From M3007 sp046329435 (GTDB taxonomy: Bacteria; Bacteroidota; Bacteroidia; Chitinophagales; Saprospiraceae), in the NCBI GenBank assembly GCA_046329435.1, contig JAXLUR010000001.1:744001-808000 (forward strand): a stretch of 64,000 nucleotides of DNA. Direction: 5' to 3'. The position numbers and the translations under genes are program-made. Positions 32,663-42,546 of this stretch are shown one piece after another. The stretch's first letter is position 1; every line of letters starts with the position of its first letter. The notes beneath the pieces were generated by a model. It ran no database searches, was not told the DNA's origin, and saw only the letters and a list, made by a program, of their open reading frames with translations.

Positions 32663-35600
32663 TTAATCTACTTTTACGCGGATGCCTTCCGAATGGCTGG
32701 TGAATTCGGGCGCATACATGCATTGAATCGTGGTAATGCCATTTGACATTTCGCCCCGATGGCTTACGCGCAGCGGATATTCAAACACATACGTGCCCTG
32801 CGGGAGATAGTCGATGAAGAAATGGGTAGCCAGATCTTTTGTGCTTTCGTAGTAGCCCAGCCCGCCTTGCCAATGGTAGCTGCTGAGCACGTTTAGCGGT
32901 TCAAAACCGGCGGCGCGCATGTCTTTCAGGTGCACAAATTCCATAGGCCGGTCCACCCTGATCTCGATACGAACCTTGACCTTGTCGCCAACGTGCAGTA
33001 CGGAACCGTTGGCCAGCGGAACCAGTTTGGGGCCGGTCGGGCTGTTTTCTTCCTTGTACAATTGTTTGACGATGGTGAGCGGCGTTTTTTTAAAGCCCGT
33101 GATTTTATCCAGGTCTTCAAAATACTGCCAGTAGGCAGCGCCCCAGACCAGGTTGGAATTCGGATTTTCCACCGTCACTTTGCTCCACGAGGGTTTCACC
33201 TCTGCGCCGGTCCATTGTTGTTTGAAATAGCCGGTGCCAGGTTCCACTTCTGCGGGTTGCAGGGATTTTCCGCCGACCTGTACTTTCACAGTTTGTGCAT
33301 TATTGAGCCAGTTGTCGCCATGCAGCAACAGGGCGTATGCCGCTTCTGCCGTAGCCTTGGTGCTTTCCCAGCGGTTGGTCTGTTTGTTTTTAAGCAACCA
33401 GATGCGCAATTCTTCCACTGCCTTGCGGTCGTTGGCCACTTCGTCGAACACTTCCACCATGAGTGCCTGGGTCTCGATCGGTAGCTGGTACCAATAATAG
33501 CCCCAGTCGAAAGCCCAGTACATACCCAGTTCTTCTTTCATGCGGGCGCGTTCACGCAGACTGGCCACGATCTTCTGGGCTGCCTCGGTGCGTCCGGCGC
33601 GGTGGAGCGCCAGCGCCAGCATACCTTCCTGATACAAACCCTTGCCCAGCCAGTATTGCTGCGCCTGATCGAGGTAATAGGCATTGATCTTGCTTCCCCG
33701 ATCGAGGGAGAAGAAGGAGCGGGCATACAAATAATGAATCACCATAGGGTCGAGGTGGTCGTCTTCCCATTTGGTCTGGCCTTTGGCAACCGCCTTCTCG
33801 AGTTCGCGGTAGTGCTCCTGCAGGCGCGCGTCACAGAACGCAAGGGCCTTGTCAACCATTTGCGAAGTGCTGCGGTCGTTTTGCAGGTCGATGGCGCCGA
33901 GGTGCTGCAAATGCCCGAAGCCGGCCACGATATGCTGGGTAATGTACCAGCTTTCCTGTCCGCCGGGGAACCACGACCATCCGCCGTTCGACGACTGGCG
34001 TTCGCTGAGGGTGTTCAGGGCGCGGCTTTGTTCGTCGGCCATGCGGTTGAGATCGAACAGCAAGGCGATATTCTGCTTTTGTTGTTCTTCACTCTGGGCA
34101 TCAAGTACCCAGGGCGTTTCTTCCAGCAAAGCGTATTTGAGTTCCTGGTTTTTGCTCAAATTGGATTTCATCGCATCCGTGCCTTTCCAGCGGTCGTACA
34201 CCTTTCGGATTTGCGGCAATTTCTGCGTCACACTGGATGCCAGCGTATTGGCATAATACCGGCTGAACACCTGTTCGCTGCACTCGTGCGGGTACTCCAT
34301 GAGGTAAGGCAGCGACTGCACGACATACCACGCAGGGTTGCTGGTAAATTCGAGGGTGTAGCGCAGGGTGGTCTGGTCGGGATTGCGCGCACCGATCCGG
34401 TAATCGTCGAAATTGAAGGTTTTGGTCTGACCGCCGCGCACCGTCACGGGCATGGTTTCGGTCACCAGCATTCGGTTGGTCACCACAGGAAGCGTGCTTT
34501 CTTCGCCGTCGCGGAATTGATTGCCATCGGCAAAAACCTGCCAGGTGACTGCGCCGGTAAAGTCGGCAGGAATGCTGATTTTCCACGCAACAGGCGCGCT
34601 TTGACCGGGTGGCGCACTAAAAGGCACGCCGCGGTGGTTGCTCAGACCCAGCCGGGCGTCGAGTGGCTGCATGGTGGCTGCGTCGAACAGGCTCAGCGTA
34701 GCCGTTCCGCTCAGTGTCTGTTGTGACAGGTTGCTCACTTTCGCCGAAAATTCCAGCACATCACCTGCGCGCAGGAATCGTGGCGGATTGGTGATGACCA
34801 TGAGTTCTTTCTGGGTCACCACTTCGCGGGTGGTCAGGGCCGTCTGAAGTTCTTTGGTGTGGGCGAAAGCGAGGAATTTCCATCGCGTCAATGCCTCGTT
34901 CATTTTGAAACTGAGCACGACGTTGCCTTCCGCATCAGTGCGAAGCACAGGGAAAAAGAAGACGGTTTCATTCAAATTACTGCGCAGGGCAGGTGGGCCC
35001 GAGGGCTTGCCGGCGTCGACGTTTTCAACCAGACTTTCTTCCAAAGCTGGCGGCTCATCGTCTTTTCCGGCAACCTGCTTCGTTTCGATATCCATATTTT
35101 CTTCTTCCTGACGCTGGGCTTTGGCCTTTCTCCTGACTGGCGCTCCACCCGGAGCGGGCGCCATGGCCGGCGCAGCCCTCAAGGCTTCGCCATCCATCAT
35201 CATGTAGAAATCGCGACCTCCCCAAAGCGGGAAACCAAACCAGTTGAGGGCGCGATAGCTGCGCTCGTTGATATTGATAAAATTGGGCGTGCCCATAAAA
35301 CTGACATCCCCGTGATTCATACCGAACCCGAAGGAGGAAGAGAGCATCTGGACCGTAGGTGTAAACGGAAAATCAATCCCGGACCAGCTGTGTGGCAAAA
35401 ACTGGTCGAGCGAGGCGTCGTACATGGCTGCCACCATTTCGGCAGCGACGCGGTCTTTGTTGGGTCCGCTGATTTTCAGGCGCCATTCTTCCTGCTGCCC
35501 CGGCTCCAGTTTGTCGCGGAAGGTTTCGAAGCGGATATCCAGTTGTTTGTTCGTCCAGGGCACGGAGAGTCCGAGCGGGTTGGCTGGCACAAAAACGCGG

Positions 35601-38600
35601 TTGTCGTACACTGAAAATGCGTACACACTGACGCCGCCGCGGTCATTTTCTGTGATCGGAATGTTGACTTGCTCCATGCCGCCGGCGCTGACCCAGTGCA
35701 TGTTTTTCATGCCGTCGCGGTGGCGGGTGGCGAAGAAAAAGTGCAGCCCGGGGAGGCGGCTGCCCAGTTGGATCGTCGCGGTTTCGCCAGGCTGGAGCAC
35801 CGATTTCACGGCGGCAGCCGAAGGCTCGTTGAAACGGGTTTGCGGCGAGCGGTCGTCCCATATCCGCACGACTTTTTTCAATTCAACAGGTGTTCCGAAG
35901 GCATCCTTTGTTTTTAAAACAATGCGATAATAGCCGGCTTCCATGCGGTTGCCGTTCAGGTCTGCTGTTTTGGCGTTGCCGGTGTTGAAGGGTACCGTGC
36001 GGGCAAAATCCGGGCCGCCCCATTGATCGGGATTGTCCTCCCCTTTCCAGGCATATTCAGGAAAATCACGGCGAAAATCTGCCTCCGGGATCGTCCAGAC
36101 GTCCGGCTTCTCCCAGAGCCGCTGACGGAAAAATTGTTTGGGCGCAGCCAGTTTTTGGATGCTGATTTCTCCCGATGCCGCCTGAAACTGACCGGCCAGG
36201 TTGCTGGTTGTCAGGGTGATATTCCGCAGGCTGTCGAGTTCCATCTCGTCATCGAGGTTCCACGATACGGCCAGCGCCACGTAAGCCGCCGAAACGGACT
36301 GCTGACCCGAGCGGGTCTCGCCATTCACATCCGTCACATCGGCAAAGATGGTGTAGTCGAACACCGGCTGGTCTTTTTTGGGAATGGCACGGTCGGGCAA
36401 AGCAGCAAACTTTACTTCAAAATTGCCGTTTGCATCGGTTTGTGCAGTGCCATTGGCGATTTCCATTTGCTCGGTGCGCCAGGGCATGCGGCGCCACCAG
36501 CCGCCGTCCCAGAACGGGAATCGCGCCATACGCACCACCCGGTATTTCACCATAGCGCCATCCACGACGTTGCCGGCATAGTTTCTGGCTTCGCCTGTCA
36601 AAGTAATCTTGTCGTCGACCCGGTATGCGCCTTCCACAGGTTTGAACTTGACTTCAAAACGCGGCCGCTTATACTCTTCCACATTGAAATAAGCCGCGCC
36701 GGAATAACCGGACACTGCAATGTGCATCTGGCCTGTCAGGCCCCCGGTCGGTGCGGTGAATGAACCATTTATCGTTCCGAACTCATTGGATTTCAGGCTT
36801 AAACTGCCTTTTTCCTGCTGATTGACATCAAAAAACTTGACCTCCACAGTTTGGTTGGGCACGATGGCCGGCATATCGTCAGGGTCTTTGCTGAACAACA
36901 ACCCTTTGAAATAAACCGTCTGGCCGGGGCGATATAGAGAGCGGTCGGTGAAAAAACGCGCCTCGTAAGTTGTCCGGCGTTCGGAACGATCGTTATAATT
37001 GTAAAAACGGCCGGCCCAGAGCGTATCCTTGCCTTTGGAGAACATGGCAACCAGGCTGTACTCCGTTTTTATCTTCGGATCGATCATTCCGTTGGCGTCG
37101 CTCTGCGCGCTGCCCAGATGCCGGTACGCCGATTTGGAAGCATTGTAGTCCCAGTCCTGGCGATAAAAATCGCCCTTGACGCCTTCAAGCGGCTCGCCGG
37201 TAGCCCGGTGCGCCACGACGAATTTGCTGGCGACATCTGTATGAATGGCCAGCGGCGCCAGATTGGTAACCGTAAATTCACTGAACGCCACATAGCCTTT
37301 TTTATCGTTAAACGACTCATTTTCTGAGGCTACAATGACGTAGGTGCCGACAGGCAGGGCCGTCAGCGACAGTTCTGTCTGGTGCTGGTAGTAATCGCCC
37401 GGGTTGGCAAGCGTCCAGGTTTTTTGCTGTACCGGCCGAATGCTGTTGAGTTTTTCGATACGAGCCTCCCAGGCGACGTTTTCTTTCCAGTCGGCAAAGC
37501 CCGCAACAGGAACGAGTTTTACCCAAACCTTCGAGAGGTTCTTATACTCCAGTTGAAACAGTACGGGCCGTTCGGGCAAATTCGTTTCCTCCACGCCCAC
37601 ACGGATGGAAGTAGCTTCGATTTCCTGAATCGTACGTTTGCAATGCGTCGTGTAAAAACTGTTGGGGTGGCGCTGCATCACATCGTTCAGCTCGCCGACG
37701 GCCTGGCGCAGGTTGTCGCGGGGGCCATCTGCCGGCAACGTGCGGTTGCGCAGGTATTCGGCATGCCGAAGGACGATTTCTGCATCGGAAGGATGGTTGT
37801 AGTATTTTTTGTGAAGGGCCATCAAGGCGTTTTCATACAACTGGTCCTTGTTTTCCTGAATGGAATTGTTGTAGGCGAAATTGAGCCGTTTCAATTCGGC
37901 ATCAATCAGTGCCGCCTCGTTCTTGCCGGCTGAGAGCGCCGAAGTCACGCGTTGGAACAGGCTGATTGCCAGCCACTTGCCCGAAGTCGAGTCGCGCGTG
38001 GGGAAGCTGGCTTTCACAAAAGTCTCGGCCGGCGCGAAGGCCGCTTCGTTGTCGAGATAAAACTTGTAAGCCGGCTGGGTAAGGTAGCTGCGTTCGTTGG
38101 TGTAGTGATCGAGCGCGCGGTATGCCAGAAAATCATACAAAGTGGGGCGCAAGGGCGTCGTGCCGACACTGTCGTACTGTCCGGCAATACTGATGTCCTT
38201 GATGAAATCGACCTGCACGGCGCGCAGGGCCGCCTCATCGCTCACCGACAATCCGTACCATTCCAGCGCTTTGCGTTCGATCTGATCGGCCGACCAGGTC
38301 AGGATATCGCCGCCTTCGCCATCGGGGATGGGCGTGCGGTCGCTGATTCGCCAGTACTGATTGCTCACATAGGTGGCGTACACCTGACCCAGCATACTTT
38401 GCAGGATTGCCTTTTCCGGCTGAACGGCGGTTTTCTCTTCCGCTTCGAAGAGCTGGATGGCCTTGATGAGGCCGTCATCTTCGAGCATGATCGCAAATTT
38501 CCCCCTGTATATCAGGGTTTTAAGGATCTGGGGCTGGTTGTTGTCGGCTTTGGCGCGCTGATACAAAGCTTCCACTTTCTGGAGTGCGCTTTGCGGCAAA

Positions 38601-38815
38601 CCCGCAACTTCAAGGCTGTCGATTTCAGCCCATTGGGCAAGATAGTCGCCGGTGTGGTAATCGGCGGCACGGTCGGGTACGGGCGGCATGGCCGGAGGGG
38701 GCGGGGGGGCTAGTTTACAGGACAGGTGAACGGAGAAAAGGCTGCCGATGATCAGCAGGCTGAGCAAAAACGTCAGCCGAAACGGGGCATTTCGCAAAAA
38801 AAAGGCGTTGAACAT
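32663..38815 (-). CDS. Bacterial alpha-2-macroglobulin with a thioester motif
   Basis: This 2050-residue exported protein, anchored by an N-terminal signal (hydrophobic residues 12-31 ending SVHLSCK, possibly a lipoprotein), is predicted to trap proteases that breach the outer membrane. The order is a long N-terminal helical region of about 400 residues and MG domains. An MG2 segment follows (FTDRSLYRPGQTVYFKGLLFSKD), then the central A2M region (TREVVTQKELMVITNPPRFLRAGD). Next is the thioester Cys1512-Ser-Glu-Gln (YPHECSEQVFSRYYANTL), with an alpha/alpha TED domain and C-terminal MG10-type strands. The Arg/Lys-rich stretch RRKAKAQRQEEE near residue 1230 may be the bait region. No pbpC neighbour is present, unlike in enterobacteria. 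Confidence 0.93.
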   Translation of the reverse strand: MFNAFFLRNAPFRLTFLLSLLIIGSLFSVHLSCKLAPPPPPAMPPVPDRAADYHTGDYLAQWAEIDSLEVAGLPQSALQKVEALYQRAKADNNQPQILKTLIYRGKFAIMLEDDGLIKAIQLFEAEEKTAVQPEKAILQSMLGQVYATYVSNQYWRISDRTPIPDGEGGDILTWSADQIERKALEWYGLSVSDEAALRAVQVDFIKDISIAGQYDSVGTTPLRPTLYDFLAYRALDHYTNERSYLTQPAYKFYLDNEAAFAPAETFVKASFPTRDSTSGKWLAISLFQRVTSALSAGKNEAALIDAELKRLNFAYNNSIQENKDQLYENALMALHKKYYNHPSDAEIVLRHAEYLRNRTLPADGPRDNLRQAVGELNDVMQRHPNSFYTTHCKRTIQEIEATSIRVGVEETNLPERPVLFQLEYKNLSKVWVKLVPVAGFADWKENVAWEARIEKLNSIRPVQQKTWTLANPGDYYQHQTELSLTALPVGTYVIVASENESFNDKKGYVAFSEFTVTNLAPLAIHTDVASKFVVAHRATGEPLEGVKGDFYRQDWDYNASKSAYRHLGSAQSDANGMIDPKIKTEYSLVAMFSKGKDTLWAGRFYNYNDRSERRTTYEARFFTDRSLYRPGQTVYFKGLLFSKDPDDMPAIVPNQTVEVKFFDVNQQEKGSLSLKSNEFGTINGSFTAPTGGLTGQMHIAVSGYSGAAYFNVEEYKRPRFEVKFKPVEGAYRVDDKITLTGEARNYAGNVVDGAMVKYRVVRMARFPFWDGGWWRRMPWRTEQMEIANGTAQTDANGNFEVKFAALPDRAIPKKDQPVFDYTIFADVTDVNGETRSGQQSVSAAYVALAVSWNLDDEMELDSLRNITLTTSNLAGQFQAASGEISIQKLAAPKQFFRQRLWEKPDVWTIPEADFRRDFPEYAWKGEDNPDQWGGPDFARTVPFNTGNAKTADLNGNRMEAGYYRIVLKTKDAFGTPVELKKVVRIWDDRSPQTRFNEPSAAAVKSVLQPGETATIQLGSRLPGLHFFFATRHRDGMKNMHWVSAGGMEQVNIPITENDRGGVSVYAFSVYDNRVFVPANPLGLSVPWTNKQLDIRFETFRDKLEPGQQEEWRLKISGPNKDRVAAEMVAAMYDASLDQFLPHSWSGIDFPFTPTVQMLSSSFGFGMNHGDVSFMGTPNFININERSYRALNWFGFPLWGGRDFYMMMDGEALRAAPAMAPAPGGAPVRRKAKAQRQEEENMDIETKQVAGKDDEPPALEESLVENVDAGKPSGPPALRSNLNETVFFFPVLRTDAEGNVVLSFKMNEALTRWKFLAFAHTKELQTALTTREVVTQKELMVITNPPRFLRAGDVLEFSAKVSNLSQQTLSGTATLSLFDAATMQPLDARLGLSNHRGVPFSAPPGQSAPVAWKISIPADFTGAVTWQVFADGNQFRDGEESTLPVVTNRMLVTETMPVTVRGGQTKTFNFDDYRIGARNPDQTTLRYTLEFTSNPAWYVVQSLPYLMEYPHECSEQVFSRYYANTLASSVTQKLPQIRKVYDRWKGTDAMKSNLSKNQELKYALLEETPWVLDAQSEEQQKQNIALLFDLNRMADEQSRALNTLSERQSSNGGWSWFPGGQESWYITQHIVAGFGHLQHLGAIDLQNDRSTSQMVDKALAFCDARLQEHYRELEKAVAKGQTKWEDDHLDPMVIHYLYARSFFSLDRGSKINAYYLDQAQQYWLGKGLYQEGMLALALHRAGRTEAAQKIVASLRERARMKEELGMYWAFDWGYYWYQLPIETQALMVEVFDEVANDRKAVEELRIWLLKNKQTNRWESTKATAEAAYALLLHGDNWLNNAQTVKVQVGGKSLQPAEVEPGTGYFKQQWTGAEVKPSWSKVTVENPNSNLVWGAAYWQYFEDLDKITGFKKTPLTIVKQLYKEENSPTGPKLVPLANGSVLHVGDKVKVRIEIRVDRPMEFVHLKDMRAAGFEPLNVLSSYHWQGGLGYYESTKDLATHFFIDYLPQGTYVFEYPLRVSHRGEMSNGITTIQCMYAPEFTSHSEGIRVKVD

Positions 38816-38984
38816 GCTGGAAAATCTGGTTTTAAAATACGGGTTCGTGTGGCCGAACCGAATGCGACGGATTAGATGCGGGCCGGGACAAAAAATGCAC
38901 AGGTGTCAGCAGTAAAAACGCCGGCAGGGGTACTTAAAATATTGTTAAAGGGAGAAAAGTCGGGTTTGGGGCCGATTATTCAGG

Positions 38985-39015
38985 GGCGGCGGTCGATTTG
39001 CAATCGCCCGCCGCC
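38985..39015 (-). terminator. Strong hairpin after the superoxide dismutase gene
   Basis: Eight GC-rich pairs (38985-38992 with 39008-39015), one mismatch and five more pairs enclose a three-base loop. It begins 14 bases past the dismutase stop. No U tract follows, so terminator function is uncertain. Confidence 0.5.
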
Positions 39016-39028
39016 TGTATGCTGTGTT

Positions 39029-39796
39029 TTAACCGAACATGGCTTTCTCGTATCGGGCGCCAACTTCTTTCCAGTTGACGAGATTCCAGAAAGCCGTAAT
39101 ATAATCCGGCCGCTTGTTCTGGTATTTCAGGTAGTAGGCATGTTCCCATACATCGAGGCCCAGGATGGGTGTGCCGGTTTTGGAGGCCACCTGCAGCATG
39201 AGCGGATTGTCCTGATTGGGTGTGGTCATGACGAAGAGCGATTTGTCCTTGCCTACGCAAAGCCAGGCCCATCCCGAGCCGAACACGCTTTTGGCAGCCG
39301 TATTGAACTGTTCCTTCAACTGGTCGAGCGACCCGAAAGTGGCGTTGATCGAAGTGGCCAGGTTGCCCGAAGGCGCCCCGGACGAAGCCGCTGGACTGAG
39401 TGATTGCCAGAAGAAACTGTGGTTCCAGTGCCCGCCGGCATTGTTACGGATCTTTTTATCGGCGTCGGCCGTACTGATGCGGTAAAGAATGTCGTCCAGT
39501 TCGTAGTCGGCATAAGGAGTATCTTTCACGGCGTCGTTGAGGTTGTTGACGTAAGCCTGGTGGTGTTTGCCGTGGTGAATTTCCATGGTCATTTTGTCGA
39601 TGTGCGGTTCGAGCGCGGCAACATCGTAAGGGAGTGCGGGGAGCGAAAAGGGAGTGCTGCGTCGCATTTTGGGCGGCGGCAATACCGGCGCAGCGGCCGT
39701 CGTTTTGACCGCGCTTTTGCACGCAGCCCAGAAAGATGATGACGCGGCGGCTACCCCCAACAGCAAGCCGGTTTTGAGAAAGGTACGCTTTTGCAT
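39029..39796 (-). CDS. Exported Fe/Mn superoxide dismutase
   Basis: This 255-residue protein has an N-terminal export sequence (QKRTFLKTGLLLGVAAASSSFWAAC) that ends in a cysteine, suggesting a lipoprotein or Tat-like precursor. The body is a full Fe/Mn SOD. Metal ligands are His in MEIHHGKHHQAYV, His in NAGGHWNHSFFW and the Asp/His pair of LGLDVWEHAYYLKY. It would remove superoxide outside the cytoplasm, unusual since most bacterial Fe/Mn enzymes are cytoplasmic. The gene is transcribed towards the alpha-2-macroglobulin start. Confidence 0.95.
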   Translation of the reverse strand: MQKRTFLKTGLLLGVAAASSSFWAACKSAVKTTAAAPVLPPPKMRRSTPFSLPALPYDVAALEPHIDKMTMEIHHGKHHQAYVNNLNDAVKDTPYADYELDDILYRISTADADKKIRNNAGGHWNHSFFWQSLSPAASSGAPSGNLATSINATFGSLDQLKEQFNTAAKSVFGSGWAWLCVGKDKSLFVMTTPNQDNPLMLQVASKTGTPILGLDVWEHAYYLKYQNKRPDYITAFWNLVNWKEVGARYEKAMFG

Positions 39797-40004
39797 AATG
39801 GATTGAATTAAAAAGATTTAATAAAAAAGATATTTTCACATATCACATTTCATTCGGCCCGATAAAGGAACGAAAAAAACTGTTGGCCGTTTCAGGTGTT
39901 CCATAATTTAGAAAAGGCAAAAGTGCCTAATTTTTAAACGGACATTCTTCAAACGGGTCGTAAGGCCTTCCGGGGATTTTACCGTAAAACCCGCGGATTA
40001 GCCC

Positions 40005-40012
40005 TAATTTTG
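40005..40012 (+). promoter_or_regulatory. -7 box of the pseudouridine synthase unit
   Basis: TAATTTTG is an exact TAnnTTTG match, 34 bases before ATG 40047. The intervening ATG at 40015 opens only an 11-codon frame. Confidence 0.5.
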
Positions 40013-40046
40013 CGATGCCACCCTCTTTTAAAACCTTGTCGCCACT

Positions 40047-41177
40047 ATGAACCAGACCATATCCTCACAACCAGACGATCCGCTCGACGGCCTTCCAAAT
40101 GACGCTGCCCCAATTTCGGAGCACCCGGAAGAAGATCAATCCGCAGCAGATGAAGAGCTTTACGAACGGCACGAGATGGTGGCCGACCCGAAGCAAACAC
40201 TGATCCGCCTGGACAAGTTTTTGATCGACCGCCTCAGCCACCGTTCCAGAAGCAAGGTGCAAACCGCTATCCGGGCCGGCTCCGTACTGGTCAACGACAA
40301 AGAGGTCAAACCCAATTACAAAGTCAAACCCGGCAACCGGATCAGCATCATTTTGCCGCGCAGCCCCGACGACAGCTACGAGATCGTTGCGCAAAACATT
40401 CCGCTCAACATCGTGTATGAAGACGAGGATGTCATGGTCATCAACAAACCCTTTAAAATGGCGGTACACCCCGGCGTGGGCATTCCGAACGGCACGCTCG
40501 TCAACGCCGTAGCCTGGCATTTGGGCGAAAAAATGGCCAATATGCCGATAAAGGAAGGTAATGAACCCGACCGGCCCGGCATTGTGCACCGCATCGATAA
40601 AGACACTACGGGCCTGATGGTCGTAGCCAAAAACCAGTATGCCATGACGCATCTGGCCAATCAGTTTTTTCACCACACCATCGAACGCCGGTACCAGGCT
40701 ATCGTATGGGGCGACCCCGACGCCGACAGCGGCACCGTCACAGGCAATATCGGGCGCAATCCCAACGACCGGCGCATATTCATGGTCTTCCCTGAAGGCG
40801 AAGAAGGCAAACATGCCGTTACCCACTGGCGGGTGCTCGAACGGTTTCATTACGTCACACTCATCGAATGCCAGCTGGAAACGGGCCGCACACACCAGAT
40901 CAGGGTACACATGAAAAGCATCGGGCATACCTTGTTCGGCGATCCGCGCTACGGCGGCAACCAGATACTGAAAGGCACCGTGTACAGCAAATACAAGCAA
41001 TTCGTCGAGGATTGCCTCGCGCTGCTGCCCCGACAGGCGCTCCACGCCAAGGTCCTGGGCTTTACGCACCCCCGCACCGGAGAACATGTGCGCTTCGAAT
41101 CCCAATTGCCCGACGACATGCAGACGGTACTCGATAAATGGCGCACGTACGTGCATGCCAGGAAAGAACTTTTGTAA
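40047..41177 (+). CDS. RluA/RluD-family 23S rRNA pseudouridine synthase
   Basis: This 376-residue enzyme has an acidic N-terminal extension of about 50 residues. An S4 RNA-binding domain follows (IRLDKFLIDRLSHRSRSKVQTAIRAGSVLVNDKEV). The catalytic domain has HRIDKDTTGLMVVAKN with the nucleophilic Asp, RRYQAIVWG and ETGRTHQIRVHMKSIGHTLFGDPRYGG. The family order and motifs fit RluD-like synthases that modify helix 69 of 23S rRNA. It heads a run of closely spaced + strand genes, the lipid kinase starting two bases after its stop. Confidence 0.94.
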   Translation: MNQTISSQPDDPLDGLPNDAAPISEHPEEDQSAADEELYERHEMVADPKQTLIRLDKFLIDRLSHRSRSKVQTAIRAGSVLVNDKEVKPNYKVKPGNRISIILPRSPDDSYEIVAQNIPLNIVYEDEDVMVINKPFKMAVHPGVGIPNGTLVNAVAWHLGEKMANMPIKEGNEPDRPGIVHRIDKDTTGLMVVAKNQYAMTHLANQFFHHTIERRYQAIVWGDPDADSGTVTGNIGRNPNDRRIFMVFPEGEEGKHAVTHWRVLERFHYVTLIECQLETGRTHQIRVHMKSIGHTLFGDPRYGGNQILKGTVYSKYKQFVEDCLALLPRQALHAKVLGFTHPRTGEHVRFESQLPDDMQTVLDKWRTYVHARKELL

Positions 41178-41179
41178 TC

Positions 41180-42130
41180 ATGGAAGAAAACAAGGATTCC
41201 CATCCCGTCATCAAAAACGCTTTCCTGGAAGAACTGATGCGCCCGCAACGTATCGTGTTCATAGTCAATCCCAAAGCGGGCGTCAATATCCAACGCCGCA
41301 TCCGGACGAGCGTCGATCAACACCTCAATCACCGGCGCTTCGAATACGGTATCTGGCATACGGAATTTGCCGGACACGGCACCCAACTCGCGCAAAAAGC
41401 CATAGCCGAGCAATACGACATCGTCGTGGCAGTAGGCGGCGACGGCTCGATCAACGAAATCGCCGGCGCGCTCATCGGCTCGGAGGCGACACTCGGCATC
41501 CTGCCCGCAGGCTCCGGCAACGGGCTGGCCACCCACCTCGGCTACGGCCGCAACCTCGATCAGGCCATCAAAAAGATCAACCTGGCAGAAACCCGGGTGA
41601 TCGATTCGGGCACGCTCAACGGCCGCCCCTTTTTCAATGTAGCCGGCATCGGCTTCGACGGACTGGTGTCGAACCTCATGCGAAAGCAGGAAAAACGCGG
41701 CCTTTTGCCTTACTTTCTCAAATCGCTGGAAGCAGGACTGAGCTACACCTCCCGCGAATGCGAAATCGAAATGGACGGCCAGGTGGTACGCGAAAAATGT
41801 TTTGTCGTCGCCGTGGCCAATGGCCCCATGTACGGTTATCATTTTCAAATTGCGCCCGATGCCCAGCTCGACGATGGGCTTTTCAACGTCGTACTGCTGA
41901 AAGACGCCCCGCGCTGGCAATATTTTGCCGCCCTGCCCGCCACCCTCAACGGCAGCCTCTACGACGCCTCTTTTGTCGAGCATTTCCAGGCCCGCAAAGT
42001 GACGATCCGCTGCGCAGGAGAAAACCACGTGCACCTTGACGGAGAAGGCATGGTCATCAGCGGCGATCTGCACTTCGAAATGAAACCCCGAAGCCTCAAA
42101 ATCCTCGTGCCAAAGTCTCCCGAATCCTGA
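41180..42130 (+). CDS. Diacylglycerol/sphingosine kinase-family lipid kinase
   Basis: This 316-residue cytoplasmic lipid kinase starts at ATG 41180 (MEENKDSHP), two bases after the preceding stop. The catalytic DAGK domain shows RIVFIVNPKAGVNIQRRI, VAVGGDGSINEIAGALIGSEATLGILPAGSGNGLATHL (nucleotide-binding GGDG loop) and FFNVAGIGFDGLVSNLM. A C-terminal beta-sandwich ends in LDGEGMVISGDLHFEM. It is the YegS/DgkB type, phosphorylating diacylglycerol or a sphingoid-like lipid; sphingolipids occur in many Bacteroidota, so either is possible. Confidence 0.94.
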   Translation: MEENKDSHPVIKNAFLEELMRPQRIVFIVNPKAGVNIQRRIRTSVDQHLNHRRFEYGIWHTEFAGHGTQLAQKAIAEQYDIVVAVGGDGSINEIAGALIGSEATLGILPAGSGNGLATHLGYGRNLDQAIKKINLAETRVIDSGTLNGRPFFNVAGIGFDGLVSNLMRKQEKRGLLPYFLKSLEAGLSYTSRECEIEMDGQVVREKCFVVAVANGPMYGYHFQIAPDAQLDDGLFNVVLLKDAPRWQYFAALPATLNGSLYDASFVEHFQARKVTIRCAGENHVHLDGEGMVISGDLHFEMKPRSLKILVPKSPES

Positions 42131-42146
42131 ACCCTACCGAGATATC

Positions 42147-42494
42147 ATGAGTAAAAACAACAAACATTCGTCCGGCGGCTTCGTCTTTTCCACCAATCCC
42201 GACTTTCGTCCCGACACCGGCGACTCCGACCCCACCGAAACCCCGGAGCCCGGGCGGCAAAACCTGCGTATCTGGCTGGAAAGAATCAAGGGCGGGAAAG
42301 AAGCCACGGTGATCAAAGGCTTCGCCGGCAACGACGACGATCTTGATCAGCTGGCCCGTTTGCTCAAAAACAAATGCGCCACCGGCGGCAATGCCAAAGA
42401 CGGCATCATCCTGATACAGGGCGACCACCGCGACAAAGTGCTGAAACTTCTGGTAGATATGGGCTATAAAAACACCAAAAAAGCGGGCGGTTAA
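42147..42494 (+). CDS. SUI1/eIF1-family translation factor (YciH-like)
   Basis: This 115-residue protein has a disordered N-terminus. The SUI1 domain follows (about residues 38-110): LRIWLERIKGGKEATVIKGFAG, LARLLKNKCATGGNAKDGIILIQGDHRDKVLKLLVDMGYKNTK. The CATGG-NA-DG segment is the conserved core of bacterial YciH and eukaryotic eIF1. Homologues bind the ribosomal P site and discriminate initiation events under stress. It lies 16 bases after the lipid kinase in the same unit. Confidence 0.93.
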   Translation: MSKNNKHSSGGFVFSTNPDFRPDTGDSDPTETPEPGRQNLRIWLERIKGGKEATVIKGFAGNDDDLDQLARLLKNKCATGGNAKDGIILIQGDHRDKVLKLLVDMGYKNTKKAGG

Positions 42495-42546
42495 AGCCTC
42501 GACCCCTCGCGCCCGACAACCCGTTACCTTGTCAAACTTTCCGCTT

